Assembly: GCF_017654505.1 (NCBI RefSeq)
Contig: NC_054535.1
Location: 46,720,348 to 46,784,347, forward strand
From: Polyodon spathula
Taxonomy: Eukaryota; Chordata; Actinopteri; Acipenseriformes; Polyodontidae
Length of the DNA stretch: 64,000 nt
Reading direction: 5' to 3'
In this document: positions 47,691 to 59,130 of the stretch, one piece after another
Layout of the letters: every line of letters starts with the position of its first letter
How positions within the stretch are numbered: the first letter of the stretch is position 1
Translations under genes and position numbers: made by a program
The notes under the pieces: model-generated
Seen by the model: only the letters and a program-made list of their open reading frames with translations
What the model was told of the DNA's origin: nothing
Database searches by the model: none

Positions 47691-48507
47691 AAGTGTCTTT
47701 CAATTATTCATATTTTATTAAGAACAAGGTAAAAATAAAAACAAAATAAAGCTCACACGTTTTGACATATTGTCTTCATCAGAGCATGTTGAAAAATTGA
47801 GTTCATAGAATCTGTTAAATGCAGCTGATATTCATTATCAATGAACCTCGTTATCTAATTGCATAAAGTCACAGTCTAATCAATTGGTTCAGTTTCCACC
47901 TTTAGAATGAAACACAGATCTATTAGATATGTTATTAGACATTTCATCATAATGTGTTAACAATTTATACATATCCAACAACTAATTGTTAATTTTATTA
48001 ACATTAGAAACAATATAATTAGTTGATTCAATTTGCATCATTATGAAAAACAATCCATTACTTGTCCTAAGCGTGTCCAACAACAGTTCAAATAGAATAT
48101 TCATAAACATTAAAAAAAAAAAATACCATTAGAAAAATACCAATATACTTGGCCAGTTTTAAATTTCAGATTGGAGAACAATGATACAGAAATAAAAAAT
48201 TCCCTATAAGCCATCCAACAATAAGATGTAATGAAGAAATTTCATATTAGAGGGCACATGATTCCTTCATTGAGACCAATAGGTTCTAAAGTTTGGAAGG
48301 CAAATTCCCAATGTGCGTCTCTCCGTAATAATAAATGAACTAGATTGCCACCTCGAGTTGGTAAAGTAACTTTCTCTATCCCTACAAATCGTAATTAGTG
48401 TTCAGCTATTGCATGGTCTTGATTTTGATTCCTGGTAGCTGTTTTATGTTCAGAGATCCTTACTTTCAGGGCTCTTTTCGTTTGACCTATGTAGACCAGT
48501 CTGCATG

Positions 48508-48693
48508 AACATAAGAACATAAGAACATAAGAAAGTTTACAAACGAGAGGAGGCCATTCGGCCCATCTTGCTCGTTTGGTTGTTAGTAGCTTATTGATCC
48601 CAAAATCTCATCAAGCAGCTTCTTGAAGGATCCCAGGGTGTCAGCTTCAACAACATTACTGGGGAGTTGATTCCAGACCCTCACAATTCTCTG
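48508..48693 (-). mobile_element. CR1-like LINE 3' fragment inside the PLE
   Basis: Reverse complement of the CR1 tail at about 61829-62007: AACATAAG repeated three times, TTTACAAACGAGAGGAGGCC, CATCAAGCAGCTTCTTGAAG and GAGTTGATTCCAGACCCTCA. A 5'-truncated insertion of about 186 bp. Confidence 0.92.
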
Positions 48694-49841
48694 GACGTTA
48701 ACATATAAATTACTCCTGTAGTATTGCAGTTAATAAAGCCCTTTATTTTTATCTTTTTACCCAGTCTTGGATGATTAAAAGTTATGGTATTTCTTGTGTC
48801 TGAACAGTGTGAACCAATTTGTCCTCAATTTTCTTTGCATGTTTGAAGGCAAAATAAGTCGTTCTTCTATTTTTGAATTCAGAGATGTGTCACTCCTTAA
48901 TATCTGCCAGTGTTTCAAAACTATCCCTTTTATATCATTAGACAAATAATATAGTTGAATTGCTCTTTGTATTTTGATATGTTTACCTTTCTTTTTAAGG
49001 AGTATTTAATGATCACATTCTTTGGCTTTGTACATTTATTCTTTAAGAACTCATTCGTCATACCCTCGGGTGATAAATTTAGAGTACATTTCATCTGATT
49101 TTGTCTTAAATTGTAATGCCGTACTGCAATTTCTTCTTGCTCTTAAGAATTGACCTCTCAGTATATTTCTTATAAGCGAATGAGGATGTTGACTTTTTGC
49201 TAAAAGCAACAAATTCCAATCCATTGGTTTGTTGAACACAATAGTTTGAAGGGTGTTATTCTCCCCTTTCAGAATTTCGAGATCCAAAAAATGTATCCTA
49301 TCTAGATCAAATTCACATTTAAATTTTAAATGACTATTTGCAGAGTTAAGGTACATTACAAATTGATCAAGTTCATCTTTTGTTCCTGAACATATTGGTA
49401 GGACATCGTCAATGTATCTAAGCCAAAGAGAAGCCAGTGGTAGAAAAATATTATCGTTATTGTAGATAAATCTCTCTTCCCAAAATCCCATGTACATTGG
49501 CATAATTTGGGGCAAATGCTGCACCCATTGCTGTACCTTTAATTTGTGAAAAATATTTTCCCTCAAACACAAAGTAATTAGAATTTTAACACAATTCAAG
49601 TAAATCTGTAATTAATTGAGAAGGTGGAATGGCTTCGACAGGTCTAGATTTTAAATTAAAATTAACCACATCACCCTCCTGTATGTGGAATGTTTGTATA
49701 CAAACTGGTAACATCAATTGTAAATAAATTGAAGGGGATCACTTTCATATCATTAATGCGGTTAAGAACATCACGTGTCAGATACAAATAAAGGTAGTTT
49801 ACAAACAAAAGGTTGTAGATAAAAATCTATGCATTGGCATT

Positions 49842-50107
49842 CAGGAGGATGTATTACCCACTGACACAACAATTAATGACGTTGCTGGAATGTTGTAATT
49901 TACTTATGTCATTTCTATAAGGTTGTGTGCAGGCAGCTTTTTCATGATTGCACCTGAAATATTTGCAGATGTTAAGTGATCTTAGTAATAAACGTCAAAT
50001 AGTCGTCAGTCTCCAATGCGCCGGGGCTACTGGCAAATATTGTAAATAAATGCCGGGGCGTTTATTTAAAGTTTTACCCTAGCTAAGGTCTTCCAGGAGG
50101 ATGTATT
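49842..50107. repeat. 231-bp dispersed repeat, copy 2, in the PLE with 14-bp flanking duplication
   Basis: The repeat (49856-50086) equals the copy at 39667-39897. CAGGAGGATGTATT occurs on both sides (49842-49855 and 50094-50107). In the PLE reading this 14-mer codes for the HPPG part of the RT, and about a dozen codons after GRP are missing at the junction. Confidence 0.8.
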
Positions 50108-50391
50108 GGATCTTTATGGATTTTAGGAAGGCGTTAAAATGCCGGTCGGATAGCATGGTCGACTTTTAAGAAATCATATTCAGTCTTGCTAATCCATCCA
50201 TTCTTCAAAGTTTGTTTTAAAAACATGTCTAATTTTGTCTTCATGTCCATAGTGGGGTCATTCTTTAAAGGAGCATAGAAAGTAACATCTGTCAGTTTTC
50301 TTTCAATTTTTTCTTGGGATGAAGCACCTAGTGAATGTTGGAATTGATTGAGGCATCTTTGTAGCGCCCGTATTTCTGTTTTCTACAATAT

Positions 50392-50398
<7 letters not shown>

Positions 50399-50450
<52 letters not shown>
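50399..50450. repeat. (CT)n(TA)n microsatellite
   Basis: CT run followed by TA run. Confidence 0.9.
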
Positions 50451-50453
<3 letters not shown>

Positions 50454-51157
50454 AAATACACAACGGGCCGTGCGGTTCCCATGATATATGCCACGCCTGG
50501 GGTGGTGACAAGGCCAGAGGCACCAATCCAAACGCGGTGTCAGGGGACAGTACCTCAGTTTCCCACATATGCTTAAAATACAGGCCGGTAATTCAGGGGG
50601 TGTTGTTTGGCCTTGTCGTTATCTGCTTTTCTAAGAGTTTTCCTGACTGACAGGTATACATTATTGCTGTCAGCAAAGATGTTAAAACTTCTACTGTTAA
50701 AATATGTATTTAGTCCAGCTCAGCATTATAAAACTGGAGACTGAATACTGGTCCTCAGCTGAACTTCTTGCACTAGCATAAAATTCTCTTATGTTGTTGA
50801 TTTATCCATAAAATGAATGTTCATATTTTTTTCTTTAAGTACATTAACCAGCCCATGCTGTATTTTTTTGTGTGTTTTTTTTCAGTCTTTGTTTTCCTCT
50901 AGCTGTTCTGTAGCATTTAGCTGTTCCTCATCAACTGTCTATTATTGCTGGTGCACTTATTTTATTTATTTATTTTTTTCAGATGGACTGCTGTCTTCAC
51001 TTAGAAAGTTGGTGTTGTACCAGTTATGTGTAGTTTCATCCCCAAATATATTAAAGGAAATAAGTGAGATGCCACTCATTTTTGGCAGTGTTTTTGTAAT
51101 GAATAACAAATTAAATGGTAGTTTCTCATGGAATTTAGAATGTAGTGGTGCGTAGTG

Positions 51158-51158
<1 letters not shown>
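50451..51158. other. Non-coding DNA, no gene seen
   Basis: No family recognised; open frames here show no motifs. Confidence 0.4.

Positions 51159-51218
<60 letters not shown>
51159..51218. repeat. (TA)n microsatellite
   Basis: TA array that ends exactly where the Tc1 element at 51219 begins. Confidence 0.95.
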
Positions 51219-52937
<1,719 letters not shown>

Positions 52938-53149
52938 ACAAAAATTAATTCTAATAACTGAGCAACACCTGATTTCCATCCTAACACCACTGCAGCCCCA
53001 TCACAGCACAAAGCTACAAGGCACTCACTGAGAATTTCCTTAGATATTCAAAATTTGTTAAGGCTGTTTAGTAGAGGTGTGAAAATGCCTTTAGCTGAAA
53101 TATCAGAAAGCTCAATCAAACAGAGGAATATAGTAGTTTGACCACTCAT

Positions 53150-54740
53150 GTCACTGAGCTGTAATCTCAAATAAACAATTAGTGTTGCTTTTTTGCTTTC
53201 AATGATGTGGACTCATCAAGAATAAGTGCTAGTTTAGGTTTGGATAAAACTACTGCAGACACCAGCTTTTTGTGCATTTCTCCAGAATATTTGCACAAGA
53301 AATTCTGGAGTGCAGAGAACACCCCAGGTCAGAACCATTCTGTATGTGTAGTTGAATATCTGTTTCAAAATCAGTAAATGGCCTGTTGATTTTATTAATT
53401 GTGTAAGCTGTACAAAACACTCAAGCTGTACTTGCTGTACTTGCATGTTTTCAAGACTGGATTTTTTAGCATTTTCTATAATTCTCAAAGCAGCCTTGTG
53501 TGCCTCAGAATTTTTATGTTCTCCAATCTTCTTCCTAAGTGACAGAGATGGAATGATGCTTGGTGTTAGATCTCCCTCACAAAGTGTGAGGGCGTATGTA
53601 AAGGGAACAGAGTACCCTGGACTAAAAAGCATGATAATTTATTCCTGTGGATAGGTGGAAGACAGCTGACTAGAAAAGGGGTGGAACTACAGTACCCAAA
53701 CTCAATGACCTGGATGGGAAACTGCATGGCATCCACGGAATGGAGAAGCGGATGTGCTTGTTAACCAAGGGGTCATGAGGGAGGGTATAAATAGGGGTCG
53801 TAGCAAAGTAATCTGTTCCTTTGTAAATGGTTAGATTTGACCTAAAAGGAACCTTGTATTGTTGAAAACCGTGAGTGTTTGTCTTGTGTTTGACTGTAAC
53901 TGTAACTGTTGTTTGTCTAAATAGACTACCAGTAACACGATCTGGAGCTGTAGCGCAAGCCAGCATCAACCCGGACATCACTTCCACCCCTGCATTTCGC
54001 AGGGAACTCTATTTCCACACTAGCACCTAATATCACTCACTGTTAACTGTGTTTGTGTAGTGTGTTTAGTGTGGGTGTGTGTAAAACCTGGACTTTTAGT
54101 TGTGGGTCAAACCCTGGGATTACAGTTATGAGTGATTCGTGCCGCTGTATCACTCCAACATTTATTATTTACAGGTGTTTGCCATAAGGCTCTGGACATT
54201 GCTAATTATCAATAAACAACTTGCACCTGAAATTCACTGTCTGTCAGTTTTGTATCTGCATTGCACTTCACTCACCTGTATCCACTCACCACTTTGCCGC
54301 AGTGACATTTGTTGTTGTTCTTTAGTTTCTCCATAATGTGTTATACTAGAATTTGACCATTCAAGTGATGTTTTCATCCCTTGTGTTTTCGAGGCACCTA
54401 GACTTCCAACCTCTCTGCATGTTTTACAACCCAATTTTTTATCAACCAAGGGTTCTTTTCCATGAATTGTACCTTCTGAGTCACTGTCCAACACTCTGGA
54501 AGGCTGTCATCTTTGGTTTCATCAATACTTGTTGATTCAGGCTCAATCTCTTGTTCTGTTTGCATGCTGTCACACACAATCAGCTAACATGACACTGCTT
54601 CTGGTATGCTTTACAGTATCACTTTCAACATCCTCACCACTGTCACTAGCAGCTCTCTTTTTAACAAAATAAGTTTTATTTGAGATGCCATTATTCTTCT
54701 ATTGTGCTTGTTTTTCTTGTTTTCCTCAAATCTTAAATTA
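53150..54740 (-). pseudogene. hAT-type transposase-derived ORF fragment, split by an insertion
   Basis: The right part (54494-54308) reads KKLGCKTCREVGSLGAS and EWSNSSITHYGETKEQQQMS; the left part (53537-53234) reads LRKKIGEHKNSEAHKAALRI and NAKKSSLENM. Further on, LALILDESTSLK appears near 53195-53240. A C-x-x-C start, HKNSEAHKAA (zinc-finger His pair) and LxDESTS are the layout of hAT-derived proteins of the KIAA1586/ZNF862 kind. The two parts rejoin smoothly across the insertion at 53545-54300. Stops and frameshifts occur downstream. No full domain survives. Confidence 0.5.
53545..54300 (+). mobile_element. 756-bp insertion with 7-bp TSD, promoter and poly(A) signals
   Basis: AGTGACA flanks the segment on both sides (53538-53544 and 54301-54307), and removing it restores the hAT reading frame junction. 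Inside, GGGTATAAATAGGGG (53784-53798) is a TATA box and ATCAATAAACAACT (about 54208-54221) a poly(A) signal, as in a solo LTR read +. The ends (GAGATGG ... TTTGCCGC) are not TG...CA, so the class is uncertain. Confidence 0.6.
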
Positions 54741-55371
54741 ACTTTGCTCTTTTAAGATATCTCCTGTCCTGTCCTCACATAAGTCCTGTCCTGTCCTGTG
54801 CTTACATAAATTCTGTTGTGTTTCTGCTTAGATTAACCTTCCTGCAGCCATTTATTTTTGCAATGTAAAAAATTCCCCCTTTTTTTCTATAGATTTTTCA
54901 TTCTTAGCCCTGGCCTAAACATTTTGCACAGTGCATACATTTTTGTTGTTGATGATAAATGCCTAGTCTATATCTACTTCAGGTACTGTATTTAACTTTA
55001 AAAATGTAAAATATACATAAAGTAGGATGTATTTTGTTGGTTTTGTGAATTCAGTGCTATATTTTAACATACGGTACCGATACGATATGACTCTGAAAAT
55101 GCTACTTACCAAAACGATGACTACACGCGAACTGTAGCTGAAGTGTAATGGAACTATGTCTGTTACACATACTGTAAAAGACATAATGGATCCTGAATGG
55201 ATTTGTCACCGATTCAACTGATATAGTACCTGACTCCTGTTTTTTTAATGCTATTTTTAAATGTTCCTAATTGTCAACAAAGCTTTCAATTACTTTGCTT
55301 TTAAGTTCCTGGAGGTGTCCTAAAACAATTCTATAAGTCTAGCTATATTTCTTCTATATATTGGCATCTTG
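54741..55371. other. Non-coding DNA
   Basis: Contains short TCCTGTCC/CACATAAGTCC repeats at about 54766-54805. Nothing else recognised. Confidence 0.4.
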
Positions 55372-55492
55372 ATGCGGGCGCTACCGTTTGGTAGATGACC
55401 TTGACTTTTGTTAGCGTCCTCACCTATGACTCAGGACGCATAACTCCAGTTGCGGTCATCTACCACACGGTAGAGCCCACATCGACGAGCTC
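55372..55492 (+). mobile_element. Short palindrome-ended element, copy B
   Basis: Left arm GATGCGGGCGCTACCGTTTG and GTAGATGACC; right arm GGTCATCTACCAC and ACGGTAGAGCCCACATCGAC: inverted arms of about 31 bp. The core reads CCTTGACTTTTGTTAG ... CAGGACGCATAACTCCAGTT. Confidence 0.75.
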
Positions 55493-56182
55493 TTTCGCTT
55501 AAATATATATATATATTGCATAGATGCCCGCTGGAACGTTGAAGTGCTTAATTGTGAATTATATTTTAAAATCAATCCATGCACAAATACTGGCTTTTTC
55601 CCTTAACATTCTAATCTACAACTAATCTGATAACATAAAAAGCTACTTAAAAACATACTTTCTGATGCTGGTCCAGAGACAAGGGAAATCATGTACATGA
55701 CAGGACACCATAATGAAGGCTCAATTCACAGCTACTGGACAGCAAATCAACAGGGAAGACACGATTGGTCCACAATTCTGTCATCGGCTAGATCCAAACA
55801 AGACCCTCCCTCAAAAATAGCCAGTTAAACTGCCAACCCTCTTTCAGTTCTTTCAGCAATAGTCAATCGACTCCCTGCCTGCTTGAATGACGCCCCGCCT
55901 CCAACAACAAGTTTCGAGTCAGACTCAATACTACACGGACTACTCAACAATTGTACATCTCCAGATAAATTATAGTAAGATAGAGTAAGACCCCAATAAA
56001 TAAATATGTTAGCAATAATAATAATTTAAATAATAATTATGTTTTCTCTACATGTATTTTAGGGACTATTTTCCTCAGCAGAATGTTAACTGGTGAAATA
56101 TCAGAAGTTCAAGTAAATATAGGTTTTAAAGTTTTTTTTTTCAAGAGAAAATACATGAATCGTTTTCTAATAGTGATAGAGC
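55493..56182. other. Non-coding DNA
   Basis: No gene or element boundary recognised. Confidence 0.4.
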
Positions 56183-56310
56183 CCTCTCGATGTGGTCTCT
56201 ACCTTGTGGTAGATGACCTTGACTTTCGTTAGCACCCTCAACTTTGGCTCAGGACGCATAACTCCAGTTGTTGTCTTCTACCACACAGTAGAGCCCGCAT
56301 CGACGGGCTA
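56183..56310 (+). mobile_element. Short palindrome-ended element, copy C
   Basis: GATGTGGTCTCTACCTTGTG, GTAGATGACCTTGACTTTCG, CAGGACGCATAACTCCAGTT and ACAGTAGAGCCCGCATCGAC in the same order as copy B, about 700 bp away in the same orientation. Confidence 0.75.
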
Positions 56311-57091
56311 AAACGTCTGAAACAAGCAGCTTCCAGGTCATCAATACATGCATTGTTTGCTTTGCGTCTGTCACCCAGGTCAACCCTGCTTTAAAAAAAA
56401 AAGTGTGAAATCGCATAGCCAACCCGCAGGTCCTGACCCGGGTAGTTTCCGACCCGGGTAAAGCATGCCATTGTGAACAGGGCTTTAGAGTAGTGGCAGA
56501 TGGTGTTCTGGTCCAAGGGAGCACTCGCCGCATATGATTTACGGCAGTATTATGGGGGCTTTGCACCCGCAAATCTCTTTGCCCATATCTTTACATCTAC
56601 CCCTTTGTCTGAACTCTGTTTTAAATGTTTTTTGTTTATTTATTATTTTATTTAAAGGTTACCACCATGACCTTGAGGGGTTTATGGAGAGGCAACATCC
56701 AAATCAATCCAATTTTGCATTACTAAAACAGTGAAGCCAGCCTAACTGTTTAAAGCACTGTGTCCATGAATTAGTTTATCCTGGATATAGGAGTGACCAA
56801 AAACATTTTACTTTTTTTTTTCAACACGTCTGTTTGTACATGTTTTGGTCTGAAAATATATACAGAATCCATATGTATTTTAACAGCAGGAAACTGAAAT
56901 ATAATGTTGCTCATATATAATTTCTAACTCATGTGTAATACAGCAAGATTGGAAACATAGAATATTGCCACTAGAGGGATCCTCATCAAACTACTTTGGT
57001 TGAAAGTGAACATTGAGTTTTGAGGCTTTGCAATAATGGCAGCATCAGGACATGTCTATTTTTTTCTTGAAATCTTAAAAAACATCAGAAC

Positions 57092-57262
57092 ATGGGCAGC
57101 AAAGTCCTCTTGGCACATTGGAAAAGAAAAGAAAAGTTTTCTGAGAAGGAGCTGAGAGTACTTACAGTTGAGGTCACTCAGCATGAAACAGAGTTGTTTG
57201 GAAAAGTCTCAGCCAACATCAGTTGTGCGAGTATCATTAGGAAATTATATGTATTGGCCTGA
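57092..57262 (+). pseudogene. Myb/SANT-like protein fragment (Harbinger-associated type)
   Basis: ATG 57092 to TGA 57260-57262. The segment RKEKFSEKELRVLTVEVTQH and ETELFGKVSANIS matches the start of the Myb/SANT-like DNA-binding domain found in the second protein of Harbinger transposons and in NAIF1-type host proteins. Those proteins carry the transposase to its ends. The third helix is absent: the sequence runs directly into the opposite-strand transposase fragment, so a deletion joined the two genes. Confidence 0.55.
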
Positions 57263-57568
57263 CCTTTTCAGCATGACATCCAGAAATATGCCTAACACTC
57301 TGGAAAAGGTGGATTGGGCTATCCCTCCAGACATTCCAACTGTGGTCTGAAAGGAACCAGAGGGTAAGTAGTGCAGAGAACATAGCTCTTTCACATGTGC
57401 AGGGATAACGGTCTCTAGATTGACTTGGGGGCTAGCTCTTCCCTTCTTTGTCTTGCTCTTCTCCAAACTTGTTCCTGCCTCTCTTCTATGGAAGACCATC
57501 TGGGTCAAAAACATGTAATGTTTAGTACACATTTCAAATAAGTGACTACATGTAGTAGTGTGATACAC
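57245..57568 (-). pseudogene. Harbinger transposase N-terminal fragment (HARBI1-like)
   Basis: The minus strand reads LHYLPSGSFQTTVGMSGGIA then QSTFSRVLGIFLDVMLKRSG. The G-S-F-Q-x-x-V-G-x-x-x-G-I-x-Q-S-T-x-S-R-x-L motif is the conserved helix-turn-helix region of PIF/Harbinger (DDE_Tnp_4) transposases. The DDE core is missing; the coding sequence ends where the Myb-like fragment begins. Confidence 0.65.
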
Positions 57569-57745
57569 TACGTGCTCTGTTTTGTTAACTACACATACTA
57601 TTTTTACTATACATACAAATTTGGGCCAATCAGTTCTTTAGAAATTAAATAAGAGCCAATTCATTTAAAGAAAATAGTATGTGTACTAAATGATCCAATG
57701 AAAAGTTGCCTCACATTTTCCATGCTCTGCCAAAAGTGATCAGGG
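57480..57745. repeat. Inverted-repeat arm, left
   Basis: Pairs as reverse complement with 58886-59130: TTTTGACCC(A/T)GATGG, TTATTTGAAA(T/C)GTGTACTAA, TAGTATGTGTAG(T/C)TAACAAAA, TTTTCATTGGATCATTTAGT and CCCTGATCACTTTTGG occur in both, with a 15-20 bp length difference in the middle. This arm includes the start of the Harbinger fragment. Confidence 0.8.
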
Positions 57746-58197
57746 AATATTTGTACAATATTATTTATATGCCTTTACTTTTCCTGTGTTATGGGGGGGG
57801 GGTATTATTATTATTTCTGTCACCGTAAAACTTCCAAAAATCGCTGGGTCTTTTTTTAAACAGCAAGTTATGAATAATAGTGTAATGGCAGGTCAGTTTG
57901 GACTGCTTGGGACTGGACGCTGGGAGGGGAACGGGAGTGTTAGTGTGTGGTATTGGTGTGTGTTTGTGTACTGTCCTGTCTTCCCCACCGTTTGTGTGTG
58001 TGTCACCCTGCATGAGTCTGTGAGTGGAAGCACGTTTCATGTCTAGGCAGTGCTAGCGTGCTGCCTTGGGTGTCACGTGCACAGTGCAACTGTATGAGAG
58101 AGGGGTCTGTGTTGGCTGCACTATGATTTGTGTTCGATTCCGCCAGTCAGCTGTAAATGTACCCTTGTGTGTGAGTCAATAGGGAGTCAAATAGGGC

Positions 58198-58198
<1 letters not shown>

Positions 58199-58237
<39 letters not shown>
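58199..58237. repeat. Poly(G) run
   Basis: Nearly 40 G residues, just upstream of the gag-like fragment. Confidence 0.95.
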
Positions 58238-58238
<1 letters not shown>

Positions 58239-58244
58239 GGAACC

Positions 58245-58800
58245 TCTTCTGTTATTCCTCTTTGAGGACCTAGAGGACCGAGATTGGTGCTTCATCTGTA
58301 GGGAGTTCTGACACAAAGAGGTGTGCTGTCCCCTCTTGAGCCAAGAGGAATATGAGTCATAAGCCTGAAAACAAAAGCAGAGGAAGGGAGGCCATTCCCG
58401 GAGGCAGGCAAAGGAGCCATTGGAATTCCTAATACACCTGCACGCTACACAGGAGGAGGAAGGCTGGGAAAACTTTTAGTATGGGCACTACACAGTGTAC
58501 TGTCCCAGCATGCTGGATGAATGGCGACAGAAGCTCCTCAAGCCCCTGGCAGAAATAGTGGCAAGATACAGAGAGCTGCCGTCGCCCTGCAAAGGGTATG
58601 AGCAGAAAACAGGAGCAGTTGGCACCACAGGAGCAGCTAATACCACAGCCATGGCCTGAGTGCCTACAGCCACAGCCAGCATTGATACTGCTGGTACCGC
58701 CATCACTGCTAGCATGGTCACTGTTGGAGTGAGTACCTACCGCTAGCATCGGTACTGTCACAACAGCTGCTGACCGAGAGCCCACAGCCACTACCAGACA
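58245..58800 (+). pseudogene. Gag-like zinc-knuckle fragment (LTR-type, tentative)
   Basis: The + strand reads DWCFICREF then a stop, HKEVCCP and SQEEYES, a C-x-x-C-x4-H-x4-C-like knuckle with one break. Later come LHATQEEEGWENF, GHYTVYCPSMLDEWRQKLLK and EIVARYRELPSPCKGYEQ, then Ala/Thr/His-rich repeats. The knuckle and flanks suggest a gag-type protein of an LTR element; no pol is attached. It lies inside the inverted-repeat arms. Confidence 0.4.
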
Positions 58801-58885
58801 GCCAACAAGCCAAACAGAAGTTCAAAAATTGGAAAGGCAACTTTAAAAAGTATGTTTTGAGATGACTTTTAAAAATATTCAAAGG

Positions 58886-59130
58886 CCCAGATTCCCTGAT
58901 CACTTTTGGAAGAGCATGGAAAATGTAAGGCGACTTTTCATTGGATCATTTAGTACATGTACTACTTTCTTAAATTCTTTCAATACATACCCAAATCTGT
59001 ATGTGTAGTAAAAGTAGTATGTGTAGCTAACAAAATAGAAAGAGTAGTGTGTCACAGTACTATGAGTAGTCATTTATTTGAAACGTGTACTAAACAGCAC
59101 AAGTTTTTGACCCTGATGGCCTTCCATACT
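58886..59130. repeat. Inverted-repeat arm, right
   Basis: Partner of 57480-57745. It ends in the reverse counterpart of the transposase start (GACCCTGATGGCCTTCCATA) and is cut off there by the CR1 LINE. Confidence 0.8.

Larger units (their letters stand above)
47700..50330 (-). mobile_element. Penelope-like element (PLE), decayed, with two insertions
   Basis: On the minus strand: an N-terminal region TFYAPLKNDPTMDMKTKL then RLPKIHKD and HPPG (about 50250-50090), the PLE RT start. Next CIDFYLQPFVCKLP, TIDVTSLYTNIPH, GTAMGAAFAPNYANVHMGFWE, LRYIDDVL (Asp pair in codons near 49402-49420), IHFLDLEI and NILRGQFLRARRNC. The C-terminal GIY-YIG endonuclease is split: GVIYMLT (48696-48716) and LVYIGQTKRALKVRISEH (about 48450-48495). 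The 3' part includes a CATATTGTCTTCATCAGAGC segment (reverse strand) near 47767. Many stops and frameshifts. Interrupted by a CR1 fragment (48508-48693) and the 231-bp repeat (49856-50086). Confidence 0.88.

Noticed and set aside
58429..58791. Cysteine- and glycine-rich minus-strand frame
   Set aside because: It is antisense to the gag-like fragment, and its composition follows from GCT/ACC-rich repeats on the + strand.
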